Shown here: positions 34,015 to 42,575 of the stretch, piece after piece
Numbering within the stretch: the first letter of the stretch is position 1
Layout of the letters: each line of letters starts with the position of its first letter
Assembly (NCBI GenBank): GCA_038320345.1
Contig: JBBQED010000022.1
Span: 1 to 48,944 of the forward strand
From: JBBQED01 sp038320345
GTDB lineage: Bacteria; Bacteroidota; Bacteroidia; AKYH767-A; OLB10
Reading direction: 5' to 3'
Length of the DNA stretch: 48,944 nt
The notes under the pieces: generated by a model
Databases searched by the model: none
What the model was told of the DNA's origin: nothing
Seen by the model: only the letters and a program-made list of their open reading frames with translations
Made by a program: the position numbers and the translations under genes

Positions 34015-35100
34015 ATGTTCAGGTATTTATCTGTAATCCTGTTGTCCAGTAGTTTGTCAATTTCATTAGCTCAAACTACTCCCGTTTTCAATGCTAGTAC
34101 TTTGCTTTATGAGGGAGAAGAAAAACACCTTAGTAATGTACGTCAACTTACATTCGGAGGTGATAATGCAGAAGCTTATTTTAGTTTTGACAGTCGATCA
34201 ATAACATTTCAAGCCACTAACAAAGAGTGGGGTGATCAGTGTGATGAGATTTATTATTTCAATCTTTCAGACGGCAGTATGAAAGAGAAGAAACCACAAT
34301 TAATCAGTACAGGTAAGGGACGTACTACCTGTTCTTATTTTTTGCCGGGCGACTCTCTCGTATTGTATGCTTCTACACATATTGCTTCAGATTTATGTCC
34401 ACCAGTACCTGCAAAAAGATCCGATGGGAAATATGTTTGGGCGATCTATCCAGGTTTTGATATATTCATTACTGATCTTAAAGGAAATATTAAGAAGCAA
34501 CTAACCGATACACCGGGTTATGATGCTGAGGGAACAGTTTCTCCTGATGGTAAGAAAATTGTTTTTACAAGTCTTCGTTCTGGCGATCTCGAATTGTATA
34601 CCATGGATATTGATGGCGAAAATGTAAAGCAAATTACCAATCAACTTGGGTACGACGGTGGAGCTTTCTTTTCACCTGATAGTAAAAAAATAATTTTCCG
34701 AGCATCGCGACCTAAAACTCCTGAAGAAATTGAAGAGTATAAAATGTTGTTGAGTGAAGGTTTAGTAATGCCAACACATATGGAATTATATACCTGTGAT
34801 ATTAATGGGATGAATCTTTTTAAGATTACCGATCTGCCAAATGCAAGTTGGGCTCCTTTCTTTCACCCATCTGGAAAAAAAGTAATCTTCGCTTCCAATT
34901 TTGAGGCAACACGGGGTTTGCCTTTTAATCTTTATATGATCGGTCTCGATGGAAAAAATAGGGAGAAGATTACATTTGATACTATGTTTGATGCATTCCC
35001 AATGTTTTCTCCAGATGGAAAGCAACTCATTTTTTCTTCCAATAGGAATAACAATGGAACGCATGAAACCAATCTGTTTATTGCCGATTGGAAAGATTAA
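34015..35100 (+). CDS. Exported TolB-like beta-propeller protein
   Basis: The product has 361 residues. A signal peptide (MFRYLSVILLSSSLSISLAQ) is followed by several PD40 (TolB/WD40-like) blades, seen as SPDGKKIVFTSLRSGDLELY, FSPDSKKIIFRASR, FHPSGKKVIFASN and FSPDGKQLIFSSNRN. It is therefore an exported six- or seven-bladed propeller, as in TolB or the propeller part of dipeptidyl peptidases, but without the C-terminal peptidase domain. Its partner and function are not known. No Tol-Pal genes are adjacent. Confidence 0.88.
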   Translation: MFRYLSVILLSSSLSISLAQTTPVFNASTLLYEGEEKHLSNVRQLTFGGDNAEAYFSFDSRSITFQATNKEWGDQCDEIYYFNLSDGSMKEKKPQLISTGKGRTTCSYFLPGDSLVLYASTHIASDLCPPVPAKRSDGKYVWAIYPGFDIFITDLKGNIKKQLTDTPGYDAEGTVSPDGKKIVFTSLRSGDLELYTMDIDGENVKQITNQLGYDGGAFFSPDSKKIIFRASRPKTPEEIEEYKMLLSEGLVMPTHMELYTCDINGMNLFKITDLPNASWAPFFHPSGKKVIFASNFEATRGLPFNLYMIGLDGKNREKITFDTMFDAFPMFSPDGKQLIFSSNRNNNGTHETNLFIADWKD

Positions 35101-35125
35101 TACATCACAAAAAATAATATGAACG

Positions 35126-35158
35126 AAAGGAGGATAGCTACTGTTATTCTCCTTTTTT
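35126..35158 (+). terminator. Terminator of the TolB-like gene
   Basis: AAAGGAG pairs with CTCCTTT, with weak inner pairs and a loop near GCTACTG; a T-run follows. It may also act on the convergent peptide-binding gene that ends six bases later. Confidence 0.8.
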
Positions 35159-35163
35159 GTTAA

Positions 35164-36801
35164 TCAATAATTTTTCCTAACGGTTTTTAGGTTGAGTAAA
35201 TTCAATGGATTTATTCTTAATCCTTCTATATTATTTTGAGTTAATCGTAACACTCTATCGTAATATAATATAACAACAGGGGACTGATCCATCACCAATT
35301 TATCCATTTGACGATATACAATCCATCGGAGTGAGTCATTTGTGAGGTGCATCGCCTTTTCATAAAGCTGGTCATAATCTTTGTGTGAAAAATGAGTGTA
35401 ATTAGGACCTGCTGGGGCTTTATTTTTGGAGTAAAAGAGCGATAGGTAGTTCTCTGCATCTGCATAATCTGCAATCCATGATCCTCTAAAAAAACTTAGT
35501 TGCTGACGAGCTACCATTTGACGATGTTGTGCAGCTTGATTAATTTCTAGATTAATTTTAATTCCTGATTCTGCAAGTTGGCCCTGCATATATTCACATA
35601 GATCTTGGTATGAATTTGTTGTACTTAATGTAATTGTCGGTAATCCCTTGCCGTTAGGATATCCGGCATCACTTAGTAATTGCGCAGTCTTGGCAGGATC
35701 ATAATGATATCCGTAATCTGCCATCAATTCAAAGCCTGGAGTCCCTACTGGAACCATGCCTGCTTCGCCGGGAGTAGCCATGTTATTTCTAAGGTAAGTG
35801 ATCATCTTCCTCCGATCGAATCCATAGTTGATGGCTTGTCTAATTTTCGGGTTATTGAGCGGATTGCCTTTCATCAGAGGTAATGTAGAATCAGCCAACA
35901 TACCTAGGTATTCAGTATTGAGGTAAGGAGCAGTTTCCATACGAAATTTCCCTTTGTATTTGGGACGAAGTAGGCCAGTAGGCGTAAGAAGATCATCTTT
36001 GTAGCTCACATCCAATCCCGAAATGAAATCAAGTTTTCCTTTTAAAAATTCCAAGAATGCACTTTGCTTATCACTGATGAAACTAATCATCACGGCATCT
36101 AAATAAGGAAGCGATTTTCCATTGATATCTTTTTCGAAGTAATCCGAATTTTTATGCAGGATCAAAGCACTTCTTTCAATCCATCGATCAAATTTAAATG
36201 GGCCAGTACCAACAGGATTTTTTCTGAAGTCTTTACCAAATTTATTCACCACTTCAAAAGGTACTACTGCACCATAAGCAGAGCCCAATAAGCCTAAAAA
36301 AGGAGGAAAAGGTGAAGCTAAGGTAATTTGCAGTGTACTATCATTTAAAGCTAGAAAGCCATTTACTTTTTGATGGATGTCGCGGCTAACGGCACCAAAG
36401 ATCCATGAACCCGGTGAAGCTAGTTTGTCATCTGTAATTCTGTTGAAGCTAAAAACAAAATCACCGGCTGAAATATAGCGAGTGCCTTTAAAAAGTTGGT
36501 TTTTATGAAATTGAATATTCGTAAGTAGATGGAATAGATATACGGTGCCATCTGGGCTTATCTCCCAAGATTTAGCGATACAAGGTTGAGGTTCAAGTTT
36601 TTGATTTAGTTGAACCAGTCCATTATAAAGTTGGTTACATGCCCAGATATTGGCTTGGTTGTTTGCAAAGGCAGGATCTAAGGAGGTGATTCCTGCGGAT
36701 TCATTATAGCGGAATACTGTTTTTCCAGATGAATCAATCGTGGACTGCTGGCAGGCGGAAACAAGAATTAAGAGCAAGAGAACAGATAATTGACGAACCA
36801 T
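35164..36801 (-). CDS. Peptide-binding lipoprotein, DppA/OppA family
   Basis: The product has 545 residues. The N-terminal signal ends in a lipobox (LILVSACQQ, Cys17), so the protein should be lipid-anchored. The rest is an SBP_bac_5 solute-binding domain: FRYNESAGITSLDPAFA, LYNGLVQLN, PVGTGPFKFDRW, INYGFDRRKMI and LLSDAGYPNGKGLP are family landmarks. It likely binds oligopeptides or similar ligands for an ABC importer. No permease or ATPase gene lies next to it, so the rest of the transporter must be elsewhere. A perfect -7 box ends four bases before its ATG. Confidence 0.92.
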   Translation of the reverse strand: MVRQLSVLLLLILVSACQQSTIDSSGKTVFRYNESAGITSLDPAFANNQANIWACNQLYNGLVQLNQKLEPQPCIAKSWEISPDGTVYLFHLLTNIQFHKNQLFKGTRYISAGDFVFSFNRITDDKLASPGSWIFGAVSRDIHQKVNGFLALNDSTLQITLASPFPPFLGLLGSAYGAVVPFEVVNKFGKDFRKNPVGTGPFKFDRWIERSALILHKNSDYFEKDINGKSLPYLDAVMISFISDKQSAFLEFLKGKLDFISGLDVSYKDDLLTPTGLLRPKYKGKFRMETAPYLNTEYLGMLADSTLPLMKGNPLNNPKIRQAINYGFDRRKMITYLRNNMATPGEAGMVPVGTPGFELMADYGYHYDPAKTAQLLSDAGYPNGKGLPTITLSTTNSYQDLCEYMQGQLAESGIKINLEINQAAQHRQMVARQQLSFFRGSWIADYADAENYLSLFYSKNKAPAGPNYTHFSHKDYDQLYEKAMHLTNDSLRWIVYRQMDKLVMDQSPVVILYYDRVLRLTQNNIEGLRINPLNLLNLKTVRKNY

Positions 36802-36805
36802 AGGA

Positions 36806-36813
36806 CAAATGTA
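36806..36813 (-). promoter_or_regulatory. -7 promoter box four bases before the lipoprotein ATG
   Basis: The - strand reads TACATTTG, a perfect match, with a TTTG -33-like element at 36830-36833, 16 bases upstream. Only four bases separate the box from the ATG at 36801, so the mRNA is predicted to be leaderless. Confidence 0.6.
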
Positions 36814-36857
36814 TCTGAAAACCCATATTCAAAGGAAAGTAACATGAACCGAATCAT

Positions 36858-36865
36858 TACCTTTG
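36858..36865 (+). promoter_or_regulatory. -7 promoter box seven bases before the mtaB ATG
   Basis: TACCTTTG matches TAnnTTTG and ends seven bases before ATG 36873. It predicts an mRNA starting within a few bases of the start codon. No clear TTG -33 element is visible at the right distance. Confidence 0.6.
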
Positions 36866-36872
36866 CATTCCA

Positions 36873-38201
36873 ATGAAATCAGTTGCCTTTCATACGCTTG
36901 GATGCAAACTTAATTTTGCGGAAACCTCCACTTTAGCCCGTCAATTTAAAGATGCTGGATGGAATCGGGTAGATTATCCAGGCGCTGCTGATATTTTTGT
37001 AATTAATACTTGCTCAGTTACTGAAAATGCCGATCGTGAATGCCGTCAGATAGTAAATCGTGCGATGACATCGAATCCGGAGGGGAAAGTAATTATTGTG
37101 GGATGTTTTGCGCAGCTCAAACCAGAGGCTATTTCACAAATTCCTGGAGTTAGTCTTGTACTTGGGGCCAGTGAAAAATTTAATATACTTCATTATTTGA
37201 ATCGGTTGCAAGAAAATGCTTCAGCAGAAATTGCGGCATGTGAGATTTCTGAAGTGCATGAGTTTGTTAGTGCGCATTCATCAGGCGACCGCACACGAGT
37301 CTTTCTTAAAGTTCAAGATGGCTGTGATTATTCCTGCTCTTTCTGTACGATTCCATTAGCCCGAGGAGCATCAAGAAGTGATACCATTGCAAATGCTGTA
37401 TTGAAGGCAACGGAAATTGCCGCTGAAGGCGTAAAAGAAATTGTATTAACGGGAGTCAATCTAGGAGATTTTGGAATTCGGGATCCAACAGGTAAACATC
37501 AAGATAAGTTTATTGATTTAATACAAGCGTTAGATGAAGTAGAAGGAATCGAGCGATTCAGGATTTCATCAATCGAACCTAATTTACTTACCGATGAAGT
37601 AATTCGTTTTGTTGCCCAATCTCAGAAGTTTGTTCCCCATTTCCACATTCCATTGCAAAGTGGATCTGATGAAATATTAAAGGCTATGCGTCGCCGTTAT
37701 AAGCGGGAATTGTATTCGGAGCGGATTGCAACAATTAAAAATCTAATACCTCATTGTGGAATTGGAGTGGATGTAATTGTTGGATTTCCAGGAGAAACAG
37801 AGGAACATTTTCTCGAGACTTACAATTATTTACAAGAGTTAGACATTTCCTATCTCCATGTATTTACTTACTCTGAACGCCCCAATACCTTAGCAGCTGA
37901 GATGAAAACTATCATACCTATATCTGTTAGGAAGCAGAGAAATAGTATGCTAAGAAATTTATCACAGAAAAAACTACGTGCGTTTTATCAGGCTGATGCA
38001 GGCAACATAAGACCTGTTTTGTTTGAAGCAGAAATGGACGGAGGGGTGATGTATGGTTATACTTCCAACTATATTCGTGTAGCGCATCCATATTCCGAAC
38101 ATCTGATAAATCAAGTTGTTCAATGTAAAATCGAAAAAATTAATCCTGAAGGATATGCTGAAGTTGTCCTTTCACAGGAAGAGTTACTAATTAATTCCTG
38201 A
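36873..38201 (+). CDS. mtaB: tRNA t6A37 methylthiotransferase
   Basis: The product is a 442-residue radical-SAM enzyme that converts t6A37 to ms2t6A37 on tRNA-Lys. The N-terminal MiaB-type domain has cluster cysteines Cys11, Cys47 and Cys78. The radical-SAM motif is C-DYS-C-SF-C (151, 155, 158). A C-terminal TRAM-like domain (about 375-440) is present. The start HTLGCKLNFAET matches MtaB rather than MiaB or RimO. It is the first gene of a probable mtaB-lgt-suhB unit, ten bases before lgt. It works downstream of TsaE. Confidence 0.93.
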   Translation: MKSVAFHTLGCKLNFAETSTLARQFKDAGWNRVDYPGAADIFVINTCSVTENADRECRQIVNRAMTSNPEGKVIIVGCFAQLKPEAISQIPGVSLVLGASEKFNILHYLNRLQENASAEIAACEISEVHEFVSAHSSGDRTRVFLKVQDGCDYSCSFCTIPLARGASRSDTIANAVLKATEIAAEGVKEIVLTGVNLGDFGIRDPTGKHQDKFIDLIQALDEVEGIERFRISSIEPNLLTDEVIRFVAQSQKFVPHFHIPLQSGSDEILKAMRRRYKRELYSERIATIKNLIPHCGIGVDVIVGFPGETEEHFLETYNYLQELDISYLHVFTYSERPNTLAAEMKTIIPISVRKQRNSMLRNLSQKKLRAFYQADAGNIRPVLFEAEMDGGVMYGYTSNYIRVAHPYSEHLINQVVQCKIEKINPEGYAEVVLSQEELLINS

Positions 38202-38211
38202 TAGCTAAATT

Positions 38212-39366
38212 ATGTATCCAACGATCTCTGACCTGATCAAGGACTTATTCGGAGTAAATATTCCCTTACCTGTACAGAGTTTTGGGTTCATGATGGCCAT
38301 TTCATTTTTACTTGCAGCAATTTTATTGCAGATGGAATTGAAGAGGAAAGAAAAACTCGGATTGATGTTGCCTGTTACGGTAAAAGTAATGAGAGGACTT
38401 CCTGCTAGCCCTTTTGATTTATTGTCTTCTTTTCTGATTGGCTTTTTGCTTGGATTCAAACTAGTATATGTAATTTTTAATTATTCGCATTTTGTGAATG
38501 ATACCCAGGGTGTGTTGCTTTCCAGAATAGGGAACTTACCCGCAGGAATTATCTTCGGAGTGATAAGTGCGTATATGCGTTACCGTGAGAAAGAAAAAGA
38601 AAAGCTAACACCTCCCGTGGAGGTTGATGAAATTGTACATCCCTACCAGCTCATTGGAAATATAACAATGATTGCTGCGGTAGCAGGAATTTTAGGAGCT
38701 AAAATTTTTCATAACCTCGAGAATCTAGATGATTTCCGGAGAGATCCTATTGACGCACTGCTATCTTTTAGCGGCTTAACGATGTATGGGGGATTAATTC
38801 TTGCGGCAATTTCAGTGATCTGGTACGGAAAAAAATATGGACTCAAACCGTTAATACTATCAGATGCTGCAGCTCCTTCACTGATGCTTTCCTATGGTAC
38901 CGGACGAATTGGTTGTCATATTGCAGGTGATGGTGATTGGGGAATTGTAAATCTGAATCCTAAGCCCGATTGGCTCAGTTGGATGCCGGATTGGTGCTGG
39001 GCATATAATTATCCGAATAACGTAATCAACGAAGGGATTCCAATTCCAGGTTGTGAGGGCAAACATTGTATGATGTTGCCAGATGCTGTTTTTCCTACTG
39101 CATTTTATGAAGCGGTGGCTTGTATACTTTTGTTTTTATTCATCTGGAATTTCAGAAAAAAAATAACTACTCCTGGAAAAATTTTCGCACTTTATCTGCT
39201 GCTAAATGGAATAGAGCGTTTGTTTATTGAACAGATCCGAGTAAATAATAAGTTTGAATTCTTGACACTACAAATTACTCAAGCGGAGTTTATTGCAAGT
39301 ATTTTTATTTTGCTTGGAGCAGCCGGATTAATATTCTTAAAGCCCGAGAAAACAACTAGCTTATGA
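38212..39366 (+). CDS. lgt: Prolipoprotein diacylglyceryl transferase
   Basis: The product is a 384-residue inner-membrane enzyme that attaches diacylglycerol to the lipobox cysteine of lipoprotein precursors; several lipoprotein precursors are encoded in this window. About seven hydrophobic segments are visible. The Lgt signature is GRIGCHIAGDGDWG (231-244). The Bacteroidota versions carry extra loops, as here around residues 120-145 and 245-275, which makes them longer than the roughly 290 residues of E. coli. It overlaps the next gene by four bases (ATGA). Confidence 0.93.
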   Translation: MYPTISDLIKDLFGVNIPLPVQSFGFMMAISFLLAAILLQMELKRKEKLGLMLPVTVKVMRGLPASPFDLLSSFLIGFLLGFKLVYVIFNYSHFVNDTQGVLLSRIGNLPAGIIFGVISAYMRYREKEKEKLTPPVEVDEIVHPYQLIGNITMIAAVAGILGAKIFHNLENLDDFRRDPIDALLSFSGLTMYGGLILAAISVIWYGKKYGLKPLILSDAAAPSLMLSYGTGRIGCHIAGDGDWGIVNLNPKPDWLSWMPDWCWAYNYPNNVINEGIPIPGCEGKHCMMLPDAVFPTAFYEAVACILLFLFIWNFRKKITTPGKIFALYLLLNGIERLFIEQIRVNNKFEFLTLQITQAEFIASIFILLGAAGLIFLKPEKTTSL

Positions 39367-40166
39367 TAGATCTGGAATCAGTTTGTAAAGATGCTATAGC
39401 AATCGTAAAACAAGCCGGTGATTTTATTCGTCAACAGCGAAAATCATTTACGCAGGAGCGCGTTGAGTATAAAGGATTCAATGACTTAGTTTCTTATGTT
39501 GACAAAACGGCGGAGGAAATATTGGTAAAAGGATTGAAACCATTAATTCAAGATGCTGGATTTATCACTGAAGAGAACACTATTACTATTTTAGATAAAG
39601 ATTATCAATGGATCATTGATCCGCTGGATGGTACTACTAATTTTGTGCACGGACTACCCTGTTATTGCGTAAGTGTTGGCCTCACTCATCAAGGTAAATT
39701 AGTTCTCGGAATAATTTATGAAATAAATCAGGATGAGTGTTTTTATGGATGGAAGGGTGGAGGTGTCTGGTTAAATAACGTGAAGACTAATGTGTCGTCC
39801 ATAAAATCTTTAAAGCAGTCCTTACTCGCCACTGGATTTCCTTATACCAATTATACCAGATTGGGTCCTTATATGGATGTATTTGATTACTGTATGCGCA
39901 ATACTCATGGACTACGCCGACTAGGATCAGCTGCCGTGGATTTGGCTTACGTAGCTTGTGGACGTATTGAAGGATTTTATGAATACGGATTGAATGCCTG
40001 GGATGTTGCTGCAGGAGCTTTTTTGGTTCAAGAAGCAGGAGGGAAGGTTGGTGATTTTAATGGAGAAGAAAATTTCCTTTTCGGAAAAGAAATTATTGCT
40101 TGCAATGCAGGTGTTTATGATGAGTTTCTGGAAGTAGTCAAAGAAAAGTTTGCTGAAGCAAAATAA
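39363..40166 (+). CDS. suhB: Inositol monophosphatase family protein
   Basis: The product has 267 residues and is a metal-dependent phosphatase of the inositol-monophosphatase family (SuhB-like). Metal ligands are Glu70 and Glu71 (ITEEN), Asp86 and Asp89 (WIIDPLDGTTNFVHG), and Asp214 in the C-terminal NAWDVAAG motif. Substrate specificity inside the family (inositol phosphate, PAP or others) cannot be assigned from sequence alone. It overlaps lgt by four bases and ends 12 bases before convergent phoU. Confidence 0.9.
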   Translation: MIDLESVCKDAIAIVKQAGDFIRQQRKSFTQERVEYKGFNDLVSYVDKTAEEILVKGLKPLIQDAGFITEENTITILDKDYQWIIDPLDGTTNFVHGLPCYCVSVGLTHQGKLVLGIIYEINQDECFYGWKGGGVWLNNVKTNVSSIKSLKQSLLATGFPYTNYTRLGPYMDVFDYCMRNTHGLRRLGSAAVDLAYVACGRIEGFYEYGLNAWDVAAGAFLVQEAGGKVGDFNGEENFLFGKEIIACNAGVYDEFLEVVKEKFAEAK

Positions 40167-40178
40167 AATATCACGTTT

Positions 40179-40877
40179 TTAATTTTCCTGTTCGCTTTCA
40201 CCCATATCTTGTTTTTGGGCTCGTGATTTGTGTTTCAGAACTTTTGCTTCGATGTAAAAAATAATTTCTTCTGCAATATTTTTACACTGATCACCCACTC
40301 TTTCCAATTTGCGGATAGCACTTAATAAGTAAAGACTTTGGTTAATCCTATCGGTATTTGATCTAATAAATTCGGCCACTGCTTGGTTCGCATTTAAGTT
40401 GATTTCGTCGAGAATTTCATCTTTTTGGAACACACTTCTGGCAAGTCGAGTATCTTCCTTTTCAAAAGCCGTCATCACATCATTAAGAATGATGCTACTC
40501 GTTTCAAACATCTCAACTAAGCGAGTAACTTCCAGAAGTTTTTTTTCAGGTTCCAGTTTTATATTCAAAACAAACTGACAAATACCTTCAGCAATATCAC
40601 CTATTCTTTCCAGATTGGAATTTATTTTCATACAAGCTAAAACAAAGCGAAGATCTATAGCAACCGGATTTAAGAGTGCAATAATATTTTCGCAATCACG
40701 ATCTAATTTCAACTCAAAACCATTTACTCTTTTTTCATTCACCAAAACTTCTCTTGCAAGATCTTTGTCAAGTTGAATCAAGGCATCTTTTGATTTGTCC
40801 AGTTGCGTCAGTACGAGACGGAACATTTCAAGCATATCCGTCTTAAGGTTTTTTAATTCGGCATCTAGATGTGTCAT
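40179..40877 (-). CDS. phoU: Phosphate transport regulator PhoU
   Basis: The product has 232 residues, with two repeated three-helix halves. The metal-binding motifs of PhoU are seen as ERIGDIAEGI (first half) and ERVGDQCKNIAEEI (second half). It links the Pst transporter to the PhoR kinase and holds the phosphate response off when phosphate is plentiful. It is the last gene of the porin-pst operon, 54 bases after pstB. No phoR or phoB is present in the window. Confidence 0.95.
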   Translation of the reverse strand: MTHLDAELKNLKTDMLEMFRLVLTQLDKSKDALIQLDKDLAREVLVNEKRVNGFELKLDRDCENIIALLNPVAIDLRFVLACMKINSNLERIGDIAEGICQFVLNIKLEPEKKLLEVTRLVEMFETSSIILNDVMTAFEKEDTRLARSVFQKDEILDEINLNANQAVAEFIRSNTDRINQSLYLLSAIRKLERVGDQCKNIAEEIIFYIEAKVLKHKSRAQKQDMGESEQEN

Positions 40878-40931
40878 TATAAAAGAGTATTTATCAGTTA
40901 AAATAAAGGTTATTAAGAACAGGTAATTAGA

Positions 40932-41684
40932 TCATCCGAAACGCCCAGTGATATAGTTCTGGGTTCGGATATCAGTAGGATTGGTAAATATTTTTTTAGT
41001 CAAGCCGCATTCTACTAATTCTCCAAGGTAAAAGAAAGCAGTATGATCACTAACACGACCGGCTTGCTGCATATTATGTGTTACGATGATAATGGTATAT
41101 TGACTTTTAAGTTCGTAAATCAACTCTTCAATTTTCGCTGTTGAGATGGGGTCAAGCGCTGAAGCGGGCTCATCCATCAGCAAAACCGAAGGTTCAATGG
41201 CTAGGGCACGTGCAATACACAAACGTTGTTGCTGACCACCGGATAATTCCATTGCGGATTTTTTCAACTTGTCTTTTACTTCATCCCAGAGAGCAGCTTG
41301 TTTTAATGATCGTTCAACTCTTTCTTCGATAAAAGTTCCATGTGTTATCCCGTTAACACGCAGTCCGTATGCAACATTTTCGAATATCGTTTTAGGGAAA
41401 GGATTAGGTTTTTGAAACACCATTCCAACTCTTTTTCTCAGATCATCAATCTTTACTTCTTTACTGTAAATATTTTTTCCATCAATTAAACATTCTCCTT
41501 CTATTCTTACACCATCAATCAAATCATTCATTCTATTGAACAAACGTAAGTAAGTGGATTTACCACAACCACTTGGGCCGATCAAAGCAGTAACTGTATT
41601 TTTCTCCATCGACATATTAATGCCTTTGAGGGCATGGAAGGAGCCATAATACAAGTGAACGTCTTTACTATCTATTTTATTCAT
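40932..41684 (-). CDS. pstB: Phosphate import ATP-binding protein PstB
   Basis: The product is the 250-residue ATPase of the high-affinity phosphate importer. Walker A is GPSGCGKST (about 36-44), the Q-loop is VFQKPNPFPKTI, the signature is LSGGQQQR, and Walker B is VLLMDEPASALD. The FQKPNPFP motif is diagnostic of PstB. It begins 18 bases after pstA. Confidence 0.97.
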   Translation of the reverse strand: MNKIDSKDVHLYYGSFHALKGINMSMEKNTVTALIGPSGCGKSTYLRLFNRMNDLIDGVRIEGECLIDGKNIYSKEVKIDDLRKRVGMVFQKPNPFPKTIFENVAYGLRVNGITHGTFIEERVERSLKQAALWDEVKDKLKKSAMELSGGQQQRLCIARALAIEPSVLLMDEPASALDPISTAKIEELIYELKSQYTIIIVTHNMQQAGRVSDHTAFFYLGELVECGLTKKIFTNPTDIRTQNYITGRFG

Positions 41685-41702
41685 AATACTAACAAATGAA
41701 CA

Positions 41703-42569
41703 TTAATTGATCTTATATTTTTTGCCGAGATATTTACGGATGGCATTTGCAATTAGGTTTAAGATCAATACGATCATAATTAAAACCACCGCTGTACCGA
41801 ATGCCATTGCTCTAGACTCCTGAATATTTGTCCCACTGGTTGAAATCACATATAAGTGATAAGGCAGGGCCATTACTTGATCGTGAATACTAGTAGGCAA
41901 TTTAGGGAGAAAATAGGCTGCAACAGTAAATAGGATTGGAGCAGTTTCTCCAGAGACTCTACCAATACTTAGAATTAATCCAGTAATAATATTTGGAAGT
42001 GCAATTGGCAGCGTAACTCTTTTTATTGTAGATAATTTTGATGCTCCTAGTGCTAAGCTTGCATGACGGAATGAATCATCAACGGCTTTAAGCGCTTCTT
42101 CTGTAGTGCGGATGATAATTGGAAGAACCAGTAATCCTAGTGTAAGTGAACCCGCAATGATTGAGTCTCCAAATCCGAGACCGTTTACGAAGAATGCCAT
42201 TCCGAATAAACCGAAAACGATTGAAGGAATTCCTGCAAGGTTGGAGGTCATCAGTTGCACAATTCTTCTAAAAGTACCGGCCTTCGTGTATTCGTTGATA
42301 TAAATCGCACTCATCACTCCGATTGGGAATGCAAAAATCATTGAGCCTGCAATGAGACAAAGGGTACCAATAATAGCAGGATAAATTCCTCCTTTGGTCA
42401 TGCCGTCTTTTGGCATAGCAGTAATAAATTCCCAGCTTAAAACGCTGAATCCTTTTACTAAGATAAAGCCCAAGATGGTAAAAAGAATACCGATCACCAA
42501 CAAGCTCAGAATTCTGAAAGTCCAGAATGCTGTATTCTCTGCTAATTGTTTACGTTCACTGATATCCAT
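41703..42569 (-). CDS. pstA: Phosphate ABC transporter permease PstA
   Basis: The product is a 288-residue inner-membrane permease with about six helices. The EAA loop reads LALGASKLSTIKRVTLPIALPNI in overlapping form, with SNLAGIPSIVFGLFG upstream, both typical of PstA. It forms the channel with PstC. The genes are six bases apart (pstC stop to pstA start), which suggests translational coupling. Confidence 0.95.
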   Translation of the reverse strand: MDISERKQLAENTAFWTFRILSLLVIGILFTILGFILVKGFSVLSWEFITAMPKDGMTKGGIYPAIIGTLCLIAGSMIFAFPIGVMSAIYINEYTKAGTFRRIVQLMTSNLAGIPSIVFGLFGMAFFVNGLGFGDSIIAGSLTLGLLVLPIIIRTTEEALKAVDDSFRHASLALGASKLSTIKRVTLPIALPNIITGLILSIGRVSGETAPILFTVAAYFLPKLPTSIHDQVMALPYHLYVISTSGTNIQESRAMAFGTAVVLIMIVLILNLIANAIRKYLGKKYKIN

Positions 42570-42575
42570 CTTAAA

